This document shows positions 53,835 through 62,997 of a DNA stretch of 64,000 bases, piece by piece. How positions within the stretch are numbered: position 1 is the stretch's first letter; every line of letters begins with the position of its first letter. A model generated the notes under the pieces. The model was not told the DNA's origin. It did no database searches and worked only from the letters and a program-made list of their open reading frames with translations. Source of the stretch: Bradyrhizobium sp. SRS-191 (GTDB lineage Bacteria > Pseudomonadota > Alphaproteobacteria > Rhizobiales > Xanthobacteraceae); contig NZ_JANBVS010000002.1 in NCBI RefSeq assembly GCF_024586915.1, positions 310,001-374,000 of the forward strand, given 5' to 3'. The translations under genes and the position numbers were made by a program.

Positions 53835-55883
53835 ATGAACTTCCTCCTCGCCGATACATTCACCGCCTCCTTCGCCCGACTCTCCGGCGCGGACCAGAAG
53901 GCTGTGAAGGCGAGCGTGTTCGACCTTCAGCTCGACCCTAGCGGCAACGGGTTGCAACTGCACCGGATCGACAACAGCAAGGACCGCAATTTCTGGTCGG
54001 CGCGGGTCAATCGCGATGTCAGGCTGATCCTCCACAAGACCGGCGATACCGTGCTCGTCGCCTATGTCGGCCATCACGATGAGGCCTATGCCTGGGCCGA
54101 GCGGCGCCGGATCGAAGCGCATCCGCGCACCGGGGCGATCCAGATCGTCGAGGTGCGCGAGCGGGTCGAGGAGGTGGCGCCTCCGGCGACGCTGGATCTG
54201 GTCGCGCCCGAGCAGGTGAAGGGCAGGGCGAGAGAGGCGGCGCCCCTGCTGTTCGCCGGGCTCGATGACGAGGCGCTGCTGTCGATCGGCGTGCCGGCGG
54301 ACTGGCTCGCCGACGTCAGGGCGGCCGACGAGGACGGCTTCTTCACGCTGACGAAGCATCTGCCGGCCGAGGCGGCGGAGGCGCTGCTCGAATATGCCGC
54401 CACCGGCAAGCTGCCGGTCCCGGCGCCGGCCGCCGCCGATCCCTATGCACATCCCGATGCCCTGCGCCGCATCCGGCCCATTGCCGGACACGAGGAGCTG
54501 GAGCAGGCACTCGCCTACCCCTGGGAGAAGTGGGGCGTCTTCCTGCATCCCTCGCAGCGCGCGCTGGTCGAGCGCAGCTTTGCCGGGCCGGCGCGGGTCG
54601 CGGGCTCCGCCGGCACCGGCAAGACCATCGTCGCGATCCATCGCGCCGTCAGGCTCGCGCGCGACAATCCCAGCGCAAAAATCCTGCTGGCGAGTTTTTC
54701 GCAGCCGCTGGCGGATAGCCTCGCGCGAAAACTGCGCGTGCTGGCGCCGGAGACCGGCGGCGTGGTGCCGCGCATCACCACCGCCTCGTTCAAGGGTATC
54801 GCCGAGCAGATGTATCAGCTCGAACATGGCGTTCGGCCGCGCATCGCCTCCGAGCAGGTGCTGCGCGAGCGGCTGCGCGCGGCGGCGGCCGACCTCAAGG
54901 GGTTTTCCGAGCGCTTCCTGCTGTCGGAATGGATCAACGTCGTCGATGCCTGGGGACTCGCCTCGCTCGACGCCTATTCCACGGTGCAGCGGATGGGGCG
55001 CAAGAGCCGGCTCGGCCCCAACCAGCGCGCGCGGCTGTGGCCGGTGTTCGCCGCGGTGCGCGCGGCGCTCGCGGCCGAGCGCTACACGACCTGGGCCAAC
55101 GTCTTCACCGACCTGGCTACGGCGCTCGACGGCCGGGCGATCAAGCCGTTCGATCATGTCGTGATCGACGAAGCGCAGGACCTCGCGCCGGCCGAACTGC
55201 GCTTCTTTGCAGGCTTGGCGCCGAAAGCGAATGACGGGCTGTTCCTGGCCGGCGACGCCGGGCAGCGCATCTTCCAGCATCCGTATTCCTGGGCGAGCCT
55301 CGGCGTCGACGTGCGCGGCCGCTCGTTCACCTTGAAGGTCTGTTATCGCACCTCGCAGCAGATCAGGCGCGCCGCTGACCGGCTGCTGCCGACGGTCTTA
55401 CGCGATTCCGACGGGCTGGAGGACGAGCGGCGCGGCATCATCTCGGTGTTCGAGGGGCCGCCGCCGGAGGTCAGGGCGTTCGCCGATGTCGCGGCGGAAG
55501 GCGCGCATGTCGGCGCGACCATTGCGGGATGGCTCGCTGACGGCATCGCGCCGCAGGAGATCGGTGTGTTCGTGCGCACCGAGGCGCTGGTCGCGCGGGC
55601 GCGGGATGCGTTGGCCGGGATTGCCGGTGCGGAGGCGATCACCACGGGCGCGATGAGCCTCGCCAAGGGGCTGGAGTTTCGCGCCGTCGTCGTGATGGCC
55701 TGCGACGAGGGCATCCTGCCGCTCGACGAGCGCGTCGAGGACGCCGCCGACGAGGCCGAGCTCGACGATATCTACGAGACCGAGCGGCGGCTGCTCTATG
55801 TCGCCTGCACGCGTGCGCGCGAGCATCTGCTGCTGACCGGCACGACCCCGGCGTCGGCCTATCTGGCCGATTTCATGCAGTGA
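53835..55883 (+). CDS. RelE/ParE-like domain fused to UvrD/Rep superfamily 1 helicase
   Basis: A 682-aa fusion. Residues 1-95 look like a RelE/ParE toxin fold (SFARLSGADQKAVKASVFDL, NFWSARVNRDVRLILHKTGD, VAYVGHHDEAYAWAERRRIE). A linker of about 150 residues leads to an SF1 helicase: Walker A GSAGTGKTI (about 257-265), Walker B VVIDEAQDLAP (Asp445-Glu446), motif IV-like LKVCYRTSQQIRRAA and motif VI LLYVACTRAREHLLL. ATG 53835 is 4 nt after the preceding stop. Its operon place behind a restriction-modification pair suggests DNA-end processing or a defence effector; the toxin-like domain may nick RNA, bind, or autoregulate. Confidence 0.9.
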   Translation: MNFLLADTFTASFARLSGADQKAVKASVFDLQLDPSGNGLQLHRIDNSKDRNFWSARVNRDVRLILHKTGDTVLVAYVGHHDEAYAWAERRRIEAHPRTGAIQIVEVRERVEEVAPPATLDLVAPEQVKGRAREAAPLLFAGLDDEALLSIGVPADWLADVRAADEDGFFTLTKHLPAEAAEALLEYAATGKLPVPAPAAADPYAHPDALRRIRPIAGHEELEQALAYPWEKWGVFLHPSQRALVERSFAGPARVAGSAGTGKTIVAIHRAVRLARDNPSAKILLASFSQPLADSLARKLRVLAPETGGVVPRITTASFKGIAEQMYQLEHGVRPRIASEQVLRERLRAAAADLKGFSERFLLSEWINVVDAWGLASLDAYSTVQRMGRKSRLGPNQRARLWPVFAAVRAALAAERYTTWANVFTDLATALDGRAIKPFDHVVIDEAQDLAPAELRFFAGLAPKANDGLFLAGDAGQRIFQHPYSWASLGVDVRGRSFTLKVCYRTSQQIRRAADRLLPTVLRDSDGLEDERRGIISVFEGPPPEVRAFADVAAEGAHVGATIAGWLADGIAPQEIGVFVRTEALVARARDALAGIAGAEAITTGAMSLAKGLEFRAVVVMACDEGILPLDERVEDAADEAELDDIYETERRLLYVACTRAREHLLLTGTTPASAYLADFMQ

Positions 55884-55896
55884 GGTCTTATCGCCC

Positions 55897-56565
55897 TCAC
55901 TCCACCGCATCCTTCTTCGCGATCCGATGCAATTGCTCGAACAGATCGGCCTGCTCACTGGTGCATAGACACACACCCTGCGCCGAATCCGCCTCGCCCG
56001 CGTTCAGGTAGGCGTGGCCCATGGTGCTGTCGAGGTACATGCCGTCGCCTTCGTGCAGGATCTCCGGCGCGTAGAACTCGGTGTGGACGGCGATGGTGCC
56101 GCGGGTGACCAGGAAGTATTCCTCGCCGCTGTGGCGGAGCAGGGGGCCGAACTCTTCCAATGTGCGGGCGCGCACCTCGGTGATCATCGGCACCATGCGT
56201 TTGCCGATCAGGTCGGTGCATTGATAGGTGTAGGTGTAGAACTTGGTGTTCACGACCTGGCCCTGGCCGGCGCGGCTGATGCTGCGGCGGGCGGTCACGG
56301 CGCGGCCGGGCTCGGGGCGCGGCGCGGCCGGGCTGAACAGCTCGGCGATGTCCATCTGCAGGCCTGAGGTGAGCTGCAGCAGCTTGTCATAGGTCAGCGA
56401 CATCAGGCCGTTCTCGACCTTCGACAAGGTCGACAGCGCCATGCCGGTCTTTTCGGCCACCTGCTTGAGGGTCAGGCCGCGCGCCTGGCGGGCCGCCTTC
56501 AGGCACTGGCCGAGCTGGGAATGGGGGCCTTCGGCGGCGGTCTCGCTGACGACGGTGTCGGTCAC
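55897..56565 (-). CDS. XRE-cupin transcriptional regulator
   Basis: A 222-aa regulator with an XRE HTH (LKAARQARGLTLKQVAEKTG, MALSTLSKVENGLMSLTYDKL, residues about 20-70) and a C-terminal cupin sensor (about 115-200; HSGEEYFLVTRGTIAVHTEF, LHEGDGMYLDSTMGHAYLN). Such proteins often control amine or amino-acid catabolism. It is divergent from the amidase-RidA-dehydrogenase genes, whose promoter has a matching palindrome; a half-site CGGAAAA at 56576-56582 lies just upstream of its own start, which suggests autoregulation. Confidence 0.92.
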   Translation of the reverse strand: MTDTVVSETAAEGPHSQLGQCLKAARQARGLTLKQVAEKTGMALSTLSKVENGLMSLTYDKLLQLTSGLQMDIAELFSPAAPRPEPGRAVTARRSISRAGQGQVVNTKFYTYTYQCTDLIGKRMVPMITEVRARTLEEFGPLLRHSGEEYFLVTRGTIAVHTEFYAPEILHEGDGMYLDSTMGHAYLNAGEADSAQGVCLCTSEQADLFEQLHRIAKKDAVE

Positions 56566-56737
56566 TTCAGGGCTCCGGAAAATCCGTTAGCGGATCGGGT
56601 GGTCTGCGGCGCGGCGGCAGTCGGGCAATGTCGCGCGAAACCAGTCGACGAATCAATGGGCTGGACCGGCGCTTCACGGGCATGCGTGACGCGCGGTGGA
56701 ACATTGCGTTTTCAAGTCGTGCATTCGATTTCTTATG

Positions 56738-56764
56738 TGCTAAATAGTTTTCCGAAACGGAAAA
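56738..56764 (+). promoter_or_regulatory. extended -10 promoter and XRE-cupin operator
   Basis: An extended -10 element (TGC-TAAATA, 56738-56746) is followed by a perfect palindrome, TTTTCCG-AAA-CGGAAAA (56748-56764), over the expected transcription start and 10 nt before the amidase GTG. The CGGAAAA arm recurs at 56576-56582 near the regulator start. The position implies repression. Confidence 0.6.
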
Positions 56765-56774
56765 GAGAAGCCCT

Positions 56775-58271
56775 GTGGACTCGATTTGCGACAAGACGGC
56801 CGGCGAGCTGGTCAAGCTGCTGAAATCAAAGGCCATCTCGCCTGTGGCGCTGCTCGATTCGTGCCTGGAGCGGATCGCCGCGGTCAACCCGGCGGTCAAT
56901 GCCGTGGTGACACTCGATGAGGCCGGCGCCCGGGCGGCCGCTGAGCGTGCCGAGGCCGAGCTCGCCAAGGGCGAGGACAAGGGCCCGCTGCACGGCCTGC
57001 CGGTGCTGATCAAGGACACCCAGGACACGGCCGGGATGCGCTCGACCTATGGCAGTCCGATCCTGGCGGACAATGTGCCGGCGATCGACCAGGCGTCGGT
57101 GGCGCGGCTGCGGGCCGCGGGCGCGGTCATCTTCGGCAAGACCAACACGCCGGAATGGGCTGCGGGCGGCAACACCCGTAATCCCGTGTTCGGCGCGACC
57201 GGCAATCCCTTCGACCCCTTGCGCTCGGCGGCCGGCTCCTCCGGCGGCTCGGCTGCTGCGCTGGCCTGCGGGATGGCGCCGCTCGCCTCGGGCTCCGACA
57301 CCGGTGGGTCATTGCGCAATCCGGCCGGGTTCTGCGGCATCGTCGGCATGCGGCCGTCCTATGGTCTGGTGGCGAGCGAGAAGCGCGCGCATGGCTGGTC
57401 GTGTTTGTCGACCGACGGGCCGATGGCGCGCAGTGTCGCGGATACGGCGCTGATGCTGTCGGTGATGGCGAGCGACGACGCGCGGGATCCGCTCGCCTAC
57501 ACGTTGCCGGGCGAGGCGGTGCGCGGGCAACCCGCGCGCTGGGCCGCGCTGCCGCAGGCGGACTTGCGCAAGCTCAAGCTCGCCTTCACCGAGGATTTTG
57601 GCTTCGCGCCGACCGAGCGGCTGATCCGCCGCGCCTTCCGCGCGCGGGTGACGCGCATCGCGCCGTTGTTTGCGGAGGCAGCCGAAGCGACGCCGGATTG
57701 CAGCGGCGCCGACGAGACCTTCGCGGTGCTGCGCGCCTCGCTGTTCCTCACCCAGCACGGCAAGAATTATCGCGAGCGGCCTGAGATGATCGGGCCGAAC
57801 GTGCGCGCCAATGTCGAGGAGGGGTTGTCCTACAGCCTCGAGGATTTTTCGCGCGCGGCCGCCAACCAGACTCGCATCTATCGCGCCTATCAGAGCTTCT
57901 TCGCCCGGCACGACGTGCTGATCAGCCCGACCATCACGCTCAGCCCGCGGCCTTGGGCGGAGCTGTACCCGGCCGAGATCGACGGCGTGCCGACCAAGTC
58001 CTACTTCCATTGGCTGGCGCTGGCCTATGCGGTGACGCTTGCCGGACATCCCGCGCTCAGCCTGCCGCTCGGCGTCGACGAGAACGGGCTGCCGTTCGGC
58101 CTGCAGATTGTCGGTCCGCGCGGCGGCGATGCGCTCGTGCTCGGCGTCGCCGCGGCCCTGGAGCTGGCCTTTGCCGGCGATGCCGAGCTGCGCCGGCCGC
58201 AGCCTGATCTCGCAAAGCTTGCCGCGCTGCCGCCGCTGGCGCAGACGCCCGGTTTCATGGCCTGGGACTAG
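56775..58271 (+). CDS. amidase (amidase signature family)
   Basis: A 498-aa amide hydrolase. The Ser-cisSer-Lys triad is complete: Lys80 in VLIKDTQDTAG, Ser155 in AAGSSGGSAAALA and nucleophile Ser179 in SGSDTGGSLRNPAG, with the same 75- and 24-residue spacing as in FAAH (Lys142, Ser217, Ser241). GTG 56775 is the start, with AAGAGAAG upstream. It is the first gene after the XRE-cupin operator. With RidA and a D-amino-acid dehydrogenase-like enzyme it may hydrolyse an amide and feed the released amino acid to oxidation. Confidence 0.93.
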   Translation: MDSICDKTAGELVKLLKSKAISPVALLDSCLERIAAVNPAVNAVVTLDEAGARAAAERAEAELAKGEDKGPLHGLPVLIKDTQDTAGMRSTYGSPILADNVPAIDQASVARLRAAGAVIFGKTNTPEWAAGGNTRNPVFGATGNPFDPLRSAAGSSGGSAAALACGMAPLASGSDTGGSLRNPAGFCGIVGMRPSYGLVASEKRAHGWSCLSTDGPMARSVADTALMLSVMASDDARDPLAYTLPGEAVRGQPARWAALPQADLRKLKLAFTEDFGFAPTERLIRRAFRARVTRIAPLFAEAAEATPDCSGADETFAVLRASLFLTQHGKNYRERPEMIGPNVRANVEEGLSYSLEDFSRAAANQTRIYRAYQSFFARHDVLISPTITLSPRPWAELYPAEIDGVPTKSYFHWLALAYAVTLAGHPALSLPLGVDENGLPFGLQIVGPRGGDALVLGVAAALELAFAGDAELRRPQPDLAKLAALPPLAQTPGFMAWD

Positions 58272-58308
58272 AGCGGGCCTCAATGATCACCATCTTCCGG
58301 AGCTGACA

Positions 58309-58659
58309 ATGTCCGACGCAAACTCATGGCCGTTCTCGCTGGTGCGCCGCGCCGGCGGCCTCGTCTTCCTGTCGGGCGAAGTCCCGGTCGCCGATGACGG
58401 CAGCATTCCCGAGGGCATCACGGCGCAGACCGAGCTCGTGTTCAAGCACATCTCGGAGACGCTGGCGGGCGAGGGACTGACGCTCGACGACATCGTGTCC
58501 TGCATGGTGCATCTCGCCGACAAGGTTGATTTCGCCGAATACAACGAAGCCTATCGCAAGCATTTCAAGGATCCGCTGCCGGTGCGCACCACGGTGCAGG
58601 CGCAGATGATCGCGGACGTTCGGCTGGAGGTCACCGTCGTCGCGGCGGCGCGGACCTGA
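58309..58659 (+). CDS. RidA family imine/enamine deaminase
   Basis: A 116-aa YjgF/RidA protein that hydrolyses reactive enamines or imines to ketoacids. The substrate-binding Arg is in LPVRTTVQAQM and the conserved end is VRLEVTVVAAA. It starts 37 nt after the amidase stop and precedes the FAD-dependent oxidoreductase, whose imine product is a natural RidA substrate. Confidence 0.92.
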   Translation: MSDANSWPFSLVRRAGGLVFLSGEVPVADDGSIPEGITAQTELVFKHISETLAGEGLTLDDIVSCMVHLADKVDFAEYNEAYRKHFKDPLPVRTTVQAQMIADVRLEVTVVAAART

Positions 58660-58673
58660 TGGGAGTAATGACG

Positions 58674-59912
58674 ATGCGGAGCGCAATCGTTCTCGGGGGC
58701 GGCATGGTCGGCGTCGGCACGGCGCTGCATCTGCAGAGCAGGGGCTGGTCGGTGGCGCTGGTCGATCGCCGCGAGCCCGGCCGCGAGACCAGCTACGGCA
58801 ATGCCGGCATCATTCAGAGTGAAGCCGTCCGGCCGTATGCGATGCCCTATGATCTTGCCGGCGTGCTCGACATTGCGCTCGCGCGGACCAACGACGTGCA
58901 CTACCGGCTGATGGCCTTGCCCCATCACGTCAAGCCGTTGCTGCGTTACTGGTGGAATTCGTTTCCCGCCCGCCATGAGGTGCTGACGCGGACCTACGCG
59001 CAGCTGATCGCGCGTGCCGCGCCCGAGCACGAGCCGCTGATCCAGGCCGCCGGTGCCGGTAATCTCGTGCGCCGCGACGGCTTCCGCGTGCTGCACCGGA
59101 CGCAGGCGCAGTTCGACAAGGAAGCGAAGGAGGCCGAGGCGGTCGGCAGGGCGTTCGGCGTCAAGTTCAAGCTGCTCAGCGCCAGCGAGCTGGCGAAGGC
59201 GGAGCCCGGCCTCACGGACAGCGGCATCGGCGGCCTGCATTGGCAGGAGCCGTGGACGGTGTCCGATCCCGGCAGCCTGGTGACGTCCTACGCGGACTTG
59301 TTCGTGAAGCGCGGCGGCAAGCTGCTGGTCGGCGATGCGACGACGCTCGTGCAACAGGGCAGCGGCTGGGCGGTGACGACGCAGGAGGGCCGCATCGAGG
59401 CCGAGGCCGCGGTGGTCGCGCTCGGGCCGTGGTCGCCGGAGTTCCTCAAGCGCTTCGGCTACGACATCCCGATGGTGCGCAAGCGCGGCTATCACCGGCA
59501 CTACTCGGGCGGCGCGCCGCTCGATCTGCCGCTGCGCGATGCGGCGTTCGGCTATCTGATGAACCCGATGGCCAAGGGCGTGCGCATCACCACCGGCGCG
59601 GAGCTGTCATCGCCGGCTGCGAAGCCAACGCCGGTTCAGCTCGGCAAGGCCGAGGCGGCCGCGCGCCAGCTGATCGATCTCGGCAAGCCGGTCGAGCCCG
59701 AGCCGTGGGTCGGCACGCGACCCTGCATGCCGGACATGCTGCCGGTCGTCGGCCCAGCCGCGCGGCACAAGGGCCTGTGGCTCCATTTTGGGCATGGTCA
59801 TCAGGGCTTCACGCTCGGACCGGCGACCGGACGCATCCTCGCCGAGCTGATGAGCGGCGAGGCGCCCGACGTCGACGTCGCGGCCTGCGCGCCGGCCCGT
59901 TTCGGCGCGTGA
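58674..59912 (+). CDS. FAD-dependent D-amino-acid dehydrogenase-like oxidoreductase
   Basis: A 412-aa DAO-family flavoprotein. The FAD loop AIVLGGGMVGVGTALHLQSR is at the N-terminus, GRETSYGNAGIIQSEAV resembles DadA proteins, and the C-terminal flavin segment is HFGHGHQGFTLGPATGR. It would oxidise an amino acid to an imino acid and pass electrons to quinone. ATG 58674 has GGGAG at a good distance; ATG 58659 and 58668 are in frame. It is the last gene of the amidase operon. Confidence 0.88.
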   Translation: MRSAIVLGGGMVGVGTALHLQSRGWSVALVDRREPGRETSYGNAGIIQSEAVRPYAMPYDLAGVLDIALARTNDVHYRLMALPHHVKPLLRYWWNSFPARHEVLTRTYAQLIARAAPEHEPLIQAAGAGNLVRRDGFRVLHRTQAQFDKEAKEAEAVGRAFGVKFKLLSASELAKAEPGLTDSGIGGLHWQEPWTVSDPGSLVTSYADLFVKRGGKLLVGDATTLVQQGSGWAVTTQEGRIEAEAAVVALGPWSPEFLKRFGYDIPMVRKRGYHRHYSGGAPLDLPLRDAAFGYLMNPMAKGVRITTGAELSSPAAKPTPVQLGKAEAAARQLIDLGKPVEPEPWVGTRPCMPDMLPVVGPAARHKGLWLHFGHGHQGFTLGPATGRILAELMSGEAPDVDVAACAPARFGA

Positions 59913-60153
59913 GCTGTCAGTCTTGCGCGACCGCACGAGGGGGTGATCCGGGAAGGCTGCAAGCGAAGGCTGCAAAGTGCAGTCAGTCGTTTACCACGCG
60001 AGCCATTCCGGACCCCGGAAAACCCACGCTTCACCAAATCGCAAGCCCCGCTCTCCTAGCGTGGCGGTGCCGGTTGGGGTCAGGACACTGGGGCGAACGC
60101 GGTTCGTGAGTTCTGCCGTCGGCCAGCGATCCGAGCATCGTGTGGGGGAGCAG

Positions 60154-60528
60154 ATGAACTTCGCGGGCCTAGCCTACCGCTTCGTGTCCAATTTCGTATT
60201 TCTCGCGGCTGTGTTTCTCAGCCTGAACTACATCGAGAAATACCAGAACCGCGCCGTGCTGGCGCTGATGGTGCTGATCTACGCCGGCATGCGCGCGGTG
60301 ACGGTGGTGCGTACCTTCCACTTCTTCGGACGCATCGAGAAGATGGAGACGGACGTTCGCCGGCTGGCCGGCATGCTGGGCGAAGGGCCGGTCGGCCAGG
60401 TCGTCAGCAAGCAGGTGATCGCCGACGTCGGCTCGCTGCGCAAGGACGGCGAGAAGAAGTCCTATATGGACCTGTTCTTCCTGGCCGCCGCCGTCATTCT
60501 CTGCGTCAGCAAGCTGATCTCCAACTGA
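60154..60528 (+). CDS. small membrane protein of unknown function
   Basis: A 124-aa protein with a GGGGGAG ribosome site before ATG 60154. Two hydrophobic stretches near the N-terminus (FVSNFVFLAAVFLSLNYI and AVLALMVLIYAGMRAVTVV), an amphipathic middle (FFGRIEKMETDVRRLAGMLG) and a C-terminal helix (LFFLAAAVILCVSKLIS) suggest three membrane segments. I do not recognise the family. It stands alone between the amidase operon and the deacetylase genes and ends before a terminator. Confidence 0.7.
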   Translation: MNFAGLAYRFVSNFVFLAAVFLSLNYIEKYQNRAVLALMVLIYAGMRAVTVVRTFHFFGRIEKMETDVRRLAGMLGEGPVGQVVSKQVIADVGSLRKDGEKKSYMDLFFLAAAVILCVSKLISN

Positions 60529-60575
60529 CGCGGCGGAGAGCGCATCAGGGACGAGGCCATCGAGATCACCGAGTC

Positions 60576-60612
60576 AAAAAGGGGCGCGTTCGCGCCCCTT
60601 TCTCGTTTCTAT
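60576..60612. terminator. rho-independent, probably bidirectional terminator
   Basis: A 10-bp stem (AAAGGGGCGC, 60578-60587; GCGCCCCTTT, 60592-60601) with a GTTC loop is flanked by A residues on the left and a T-rich tail on the right. It lies between the convergent small membrane gene and first deacetylase gene, so it can stop transcription from both sides. Confidence 0.8.
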
Positions 60613-60629
60613 GACCTGCGCTTTGATCG

Positions 60630-61814
60630 TCAGCGCCTGCGCAAGGCTGCGAGGCGAACAGGGCGGCTGGCCGGCTTTGTGGCGGCCTGGCCCTCGACCC
60701 GGACGACCTGATGCCGGCGCGCCGAGAGCGGCGCCACCGGAGGCCAGGTGAACAGCTCGGCCGACGGAGCAGGAAGCGCCGGCGCCGTGGCGAGCCGCTG
60801 CTTGACCAGGGGGCGCGGCCATGCCGGCTTCGGCAGCGTGCGCGACGCCGTGGGCGGCACATCCAGATTGCCGAAATCGTCCAACGCCGCACGCGCGCGC
60901 GTATCGGCCCCAGCGAGATCGGCCGGCGTGATCGCCGGCCAATGCGCGACCGGCGTCTCGTCCGACGGACGGTGCACCAGCCAGTCCTCGGGCTCGGTCG
61001 GCGTCGCTGGCCGGTCCGGCGTTGCGGCCACGACATGCACGATGCGGTAGTTCTTCGCCTTGAGATCGGCCAGGATCTTCGGCAGCGCCGCGACGGTGCG
61101 CGCCTGGATGTCGTGCAGCAGCAGGATGCCCTTGCCGCGCGCCTCCAGCCGTTTCATCGCGAGCTCATGGACCTTGGCGCCGGAGATGCTGCGCCAGTCG
61201 TCGGCGAGGAAATCCGCGCTCCACACCTGCAGCCCGAGCGAGGCCGCGTAGCTCTCGACGGCGTCACCGCGCAGCAGGCCGGGCACGCGGAAGAACGGCG
61301 ACAGCGCCGACGGATCGGTCAGCGCCGCCTTGGTCCAGGCGATGCCCTGATCGACCTCCGGCTGCACCTGCTCGAGCGTCATCCGGTTCATGCTCAGCGG
61401 ATGGTTCTGGCTGTGCGTGCCGATGGTGTGACCGGCGGCCGCCAGCTTGCGCACGCCTTCAGGGTCGGCCTTGGCCTGGCGCCCGATGGTGAAGAACGTC
61501 GCCTTGACGCACTGGTCGGCGAGGATCTGCAGCACCTGGTTGCTGTATTTCGGCAGCGGCCCGTCATCGAAGGTGATGACCACCTCGTGATCCCGAAGCG
61601 GCAGCGTCTCCTTGTACTGCATCGCCCCGAGGCGCGGATGCTCACGCGGATCGACCACGAGAACGCGAGAGGTGCCGAGCGCGTTGGGATTGCCGGGGCA
61701 ATCCGCGGCCCATGCGCCTGACGATCCCAGGCTCAAGGCCATTCCGGCGACGGTCCCCAGCAGCACTGCGAGCCATGTGGGCCGTCCGACGCAAGCAGAC
61801 TTACGATCACGCAT
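60630..61814 (-). CDS. secreted polysaccharide deacetylase with long C-terminal tail
   Basis: A 394-aa carbohydrate esterase family 4-type enzyme. A signal peptide (TWLAVLLGTVAGMALSLGSS, ending GAWA) leads to the NodB homology domain: ITFDDGPLPKYS (catalytic and metal Asp), THSQNHPLS (metal His pair), FFRVPGLLRGD and ILLLHDIQ. After about residue 270 comes a Pro/Ala/Arg-rich tail with no fold signal. It would remove acetyl groups from cell-wall or exopolysaccharide. It is paralogous to the next minus-strand gene. Confidence 0.9.
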   Translation of the reverse strand: MRDRKSACVGRPTWLAVLLGTVAGMALSLGSSGAWAADCPGNPNALGTSRVLVVDPREHPRLGAMQYKETLPLRDHEVVITFDDGPLPKYSNQVLQILADQCVKATFFTIGRQAKADPEGVRKLAAAGHTIGTHSQNHPLSMNRMTLEQVQPEVDQGIAWTKAALTDPSALSPFFRVPGLLRGDAVESYAASLGLQVWSADFLADDWRSISGAKVHELAMKRLEARGKGILLLHDIQARTVAALPKILADLKAKNYRIVHVVAATPDRPATPTEPEDWLVHRPSDETPVAHWPAITPADLAGADTRARAALDDFGNLDVPPTASRTLPKPAWPRPLVKQRLATAPALPAPSAELFTWPPVAPLSARRHQVVRVEGQAATKPASRPVRLAALRRR

Positions 61815-62048
61815 CACGCTGCTCGATTCCCTTCACCGGGCCGGATCCTTCAGGCCGGCTCCTCGATGGTCCATGATAGGTCGCAGCCCTGCTGGCAAGC
61901 TCCCACCGAGACATAGCAGGGATGTTGCGCCGTCGCGACATCACATCGTCCTGAGTTCCGGTTTGCCGGTAGCTGTTGCCGGATTGCAATCGGCTGGAAT
62001 CACCGACGCTGCGACAGTCAAGCGTAAACCACGGCGCTGAACGGCGGA

Positions 62049-62906
62049 TTAACCACCGCCATGCGGCTCGGCAGGCGGAGGGCTGCCGCTGTGCTGCTCA
62101 CTGTGAGGTTCCGCCGCTGCCTCGGACTTCGCCGGCACGATGTGGACCACGCGATAGCCGTGATCTTTCAGATAGCGCAGGAACGCCGGCAGCATCGCCA
62201 CCGTGCGCGGCTGGGGATCGTGCAGCAGGATGATGCCCTTGCGCGCCAGGTTCAAACGTTTGATCAGCAGCTTGAAGGTCTGCTGCGGCGACATCGCGGT
62301 CCAGTCGCTGGCCCAGAGGTCGGCGCCGAACACGGCGATGCCGCGCGACTGCAGCAGGTCGAGGGTCGCCGGCGTCGATTCGAAGTAGGGGAAGCGGAAG
62401 AACGGTGTCGACGGGGTCGTCGTCTCCAGGCCGTTGAGCGCCTTCTCATCGGCGGCAATGCCGCGGTCGATCTCTTCGACGGCCTGTTCCGGCGAGATGT
62501 GCGCCAGATGTGCGTGCGTGTAGGTGTGATGGCCGACCGTGTGGCCTTCGGCTGCGATCCTCCGCACCAGTTCAGCGCGGCCCGACGCGGGCTGGCCGAC
62601 CAGAAAGAAGGTCGCGCGCACGCATTCCCTGGCGAGCGCCGCGAGCACCTTGTTGGTCATCGGCGGCGACGGGCCATCGTCGAATGTCAGGACCACCTCG
62701 CCGTCTTCCAGCGGCAGGGTATCGGGGAAGCTCTTCAGGCCGACGCGGGGATAGTTCTTCGGGTTCACGCTCAGCACGCGTGAGGTGCCGAGCGTGCCCT
62801 CGCGTGGACAGGGAGCAGGCTCGGCGCAGGCGCCGTGCATCACCAGCAGCGCGGCCAGCGCGCCGGCTGCGTTTATCCATCCCGCCATCCACCGCGCCTG
62901 AGACAT
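62049..62906 (-). CDS. secreted polysaccharide deacetylase (paralogue without long tail)
   Basis: A 285-aa NodB-domain protein with a signal peptide (WINAAGALAALLVMHGACA). The catalytic motifs are LTFDDGPSPPMTNK, HHTYTHAHL, FFRFPYFES and GIILLHDPQPRTVAML. ATG 62906 is used because translation upstream is not protein-like. Both proteins share GTSRVL...NP.. at the mature N-terminus, so they arose by duplication, but this one ends shortly after the catalytic domain. It is divergent from mgtE. Confidence 0.9.
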   Translation of the reverse strand: MSQARWMAGWINAAGALAALLVMHGACAEPAPCPREGTLGTSRVLSVNPKNYPRVGLKSFPDTLPLEDGEVVLTFDDGPSPPMTNKVLAALARECVRATFFLVGQPASGRAELVRRIAAEGHTVGHHTYTHAHLAHISPEQAVEEIDRGIAADEKALNGLETTTPSTPFFRFPYFESTPATLDLLQSRGIAVFGADLWASDWTAMSPQQTFKLLIKRLNLARKGIILLHDPQPRTVAMLPAFLRYLKDHGYRVVHIVPAKSEAAAEPHSEQHSGSPPPAEPHGGG

Positions 62907-62997
62907 CTTTTCCCGTTGCGCTCGCTGTTGCCGATTATGTAATGCGTGAAAGCACAAATCAGACCATTTGTCTGAATAAGAACGCGTGAGGCACGTC

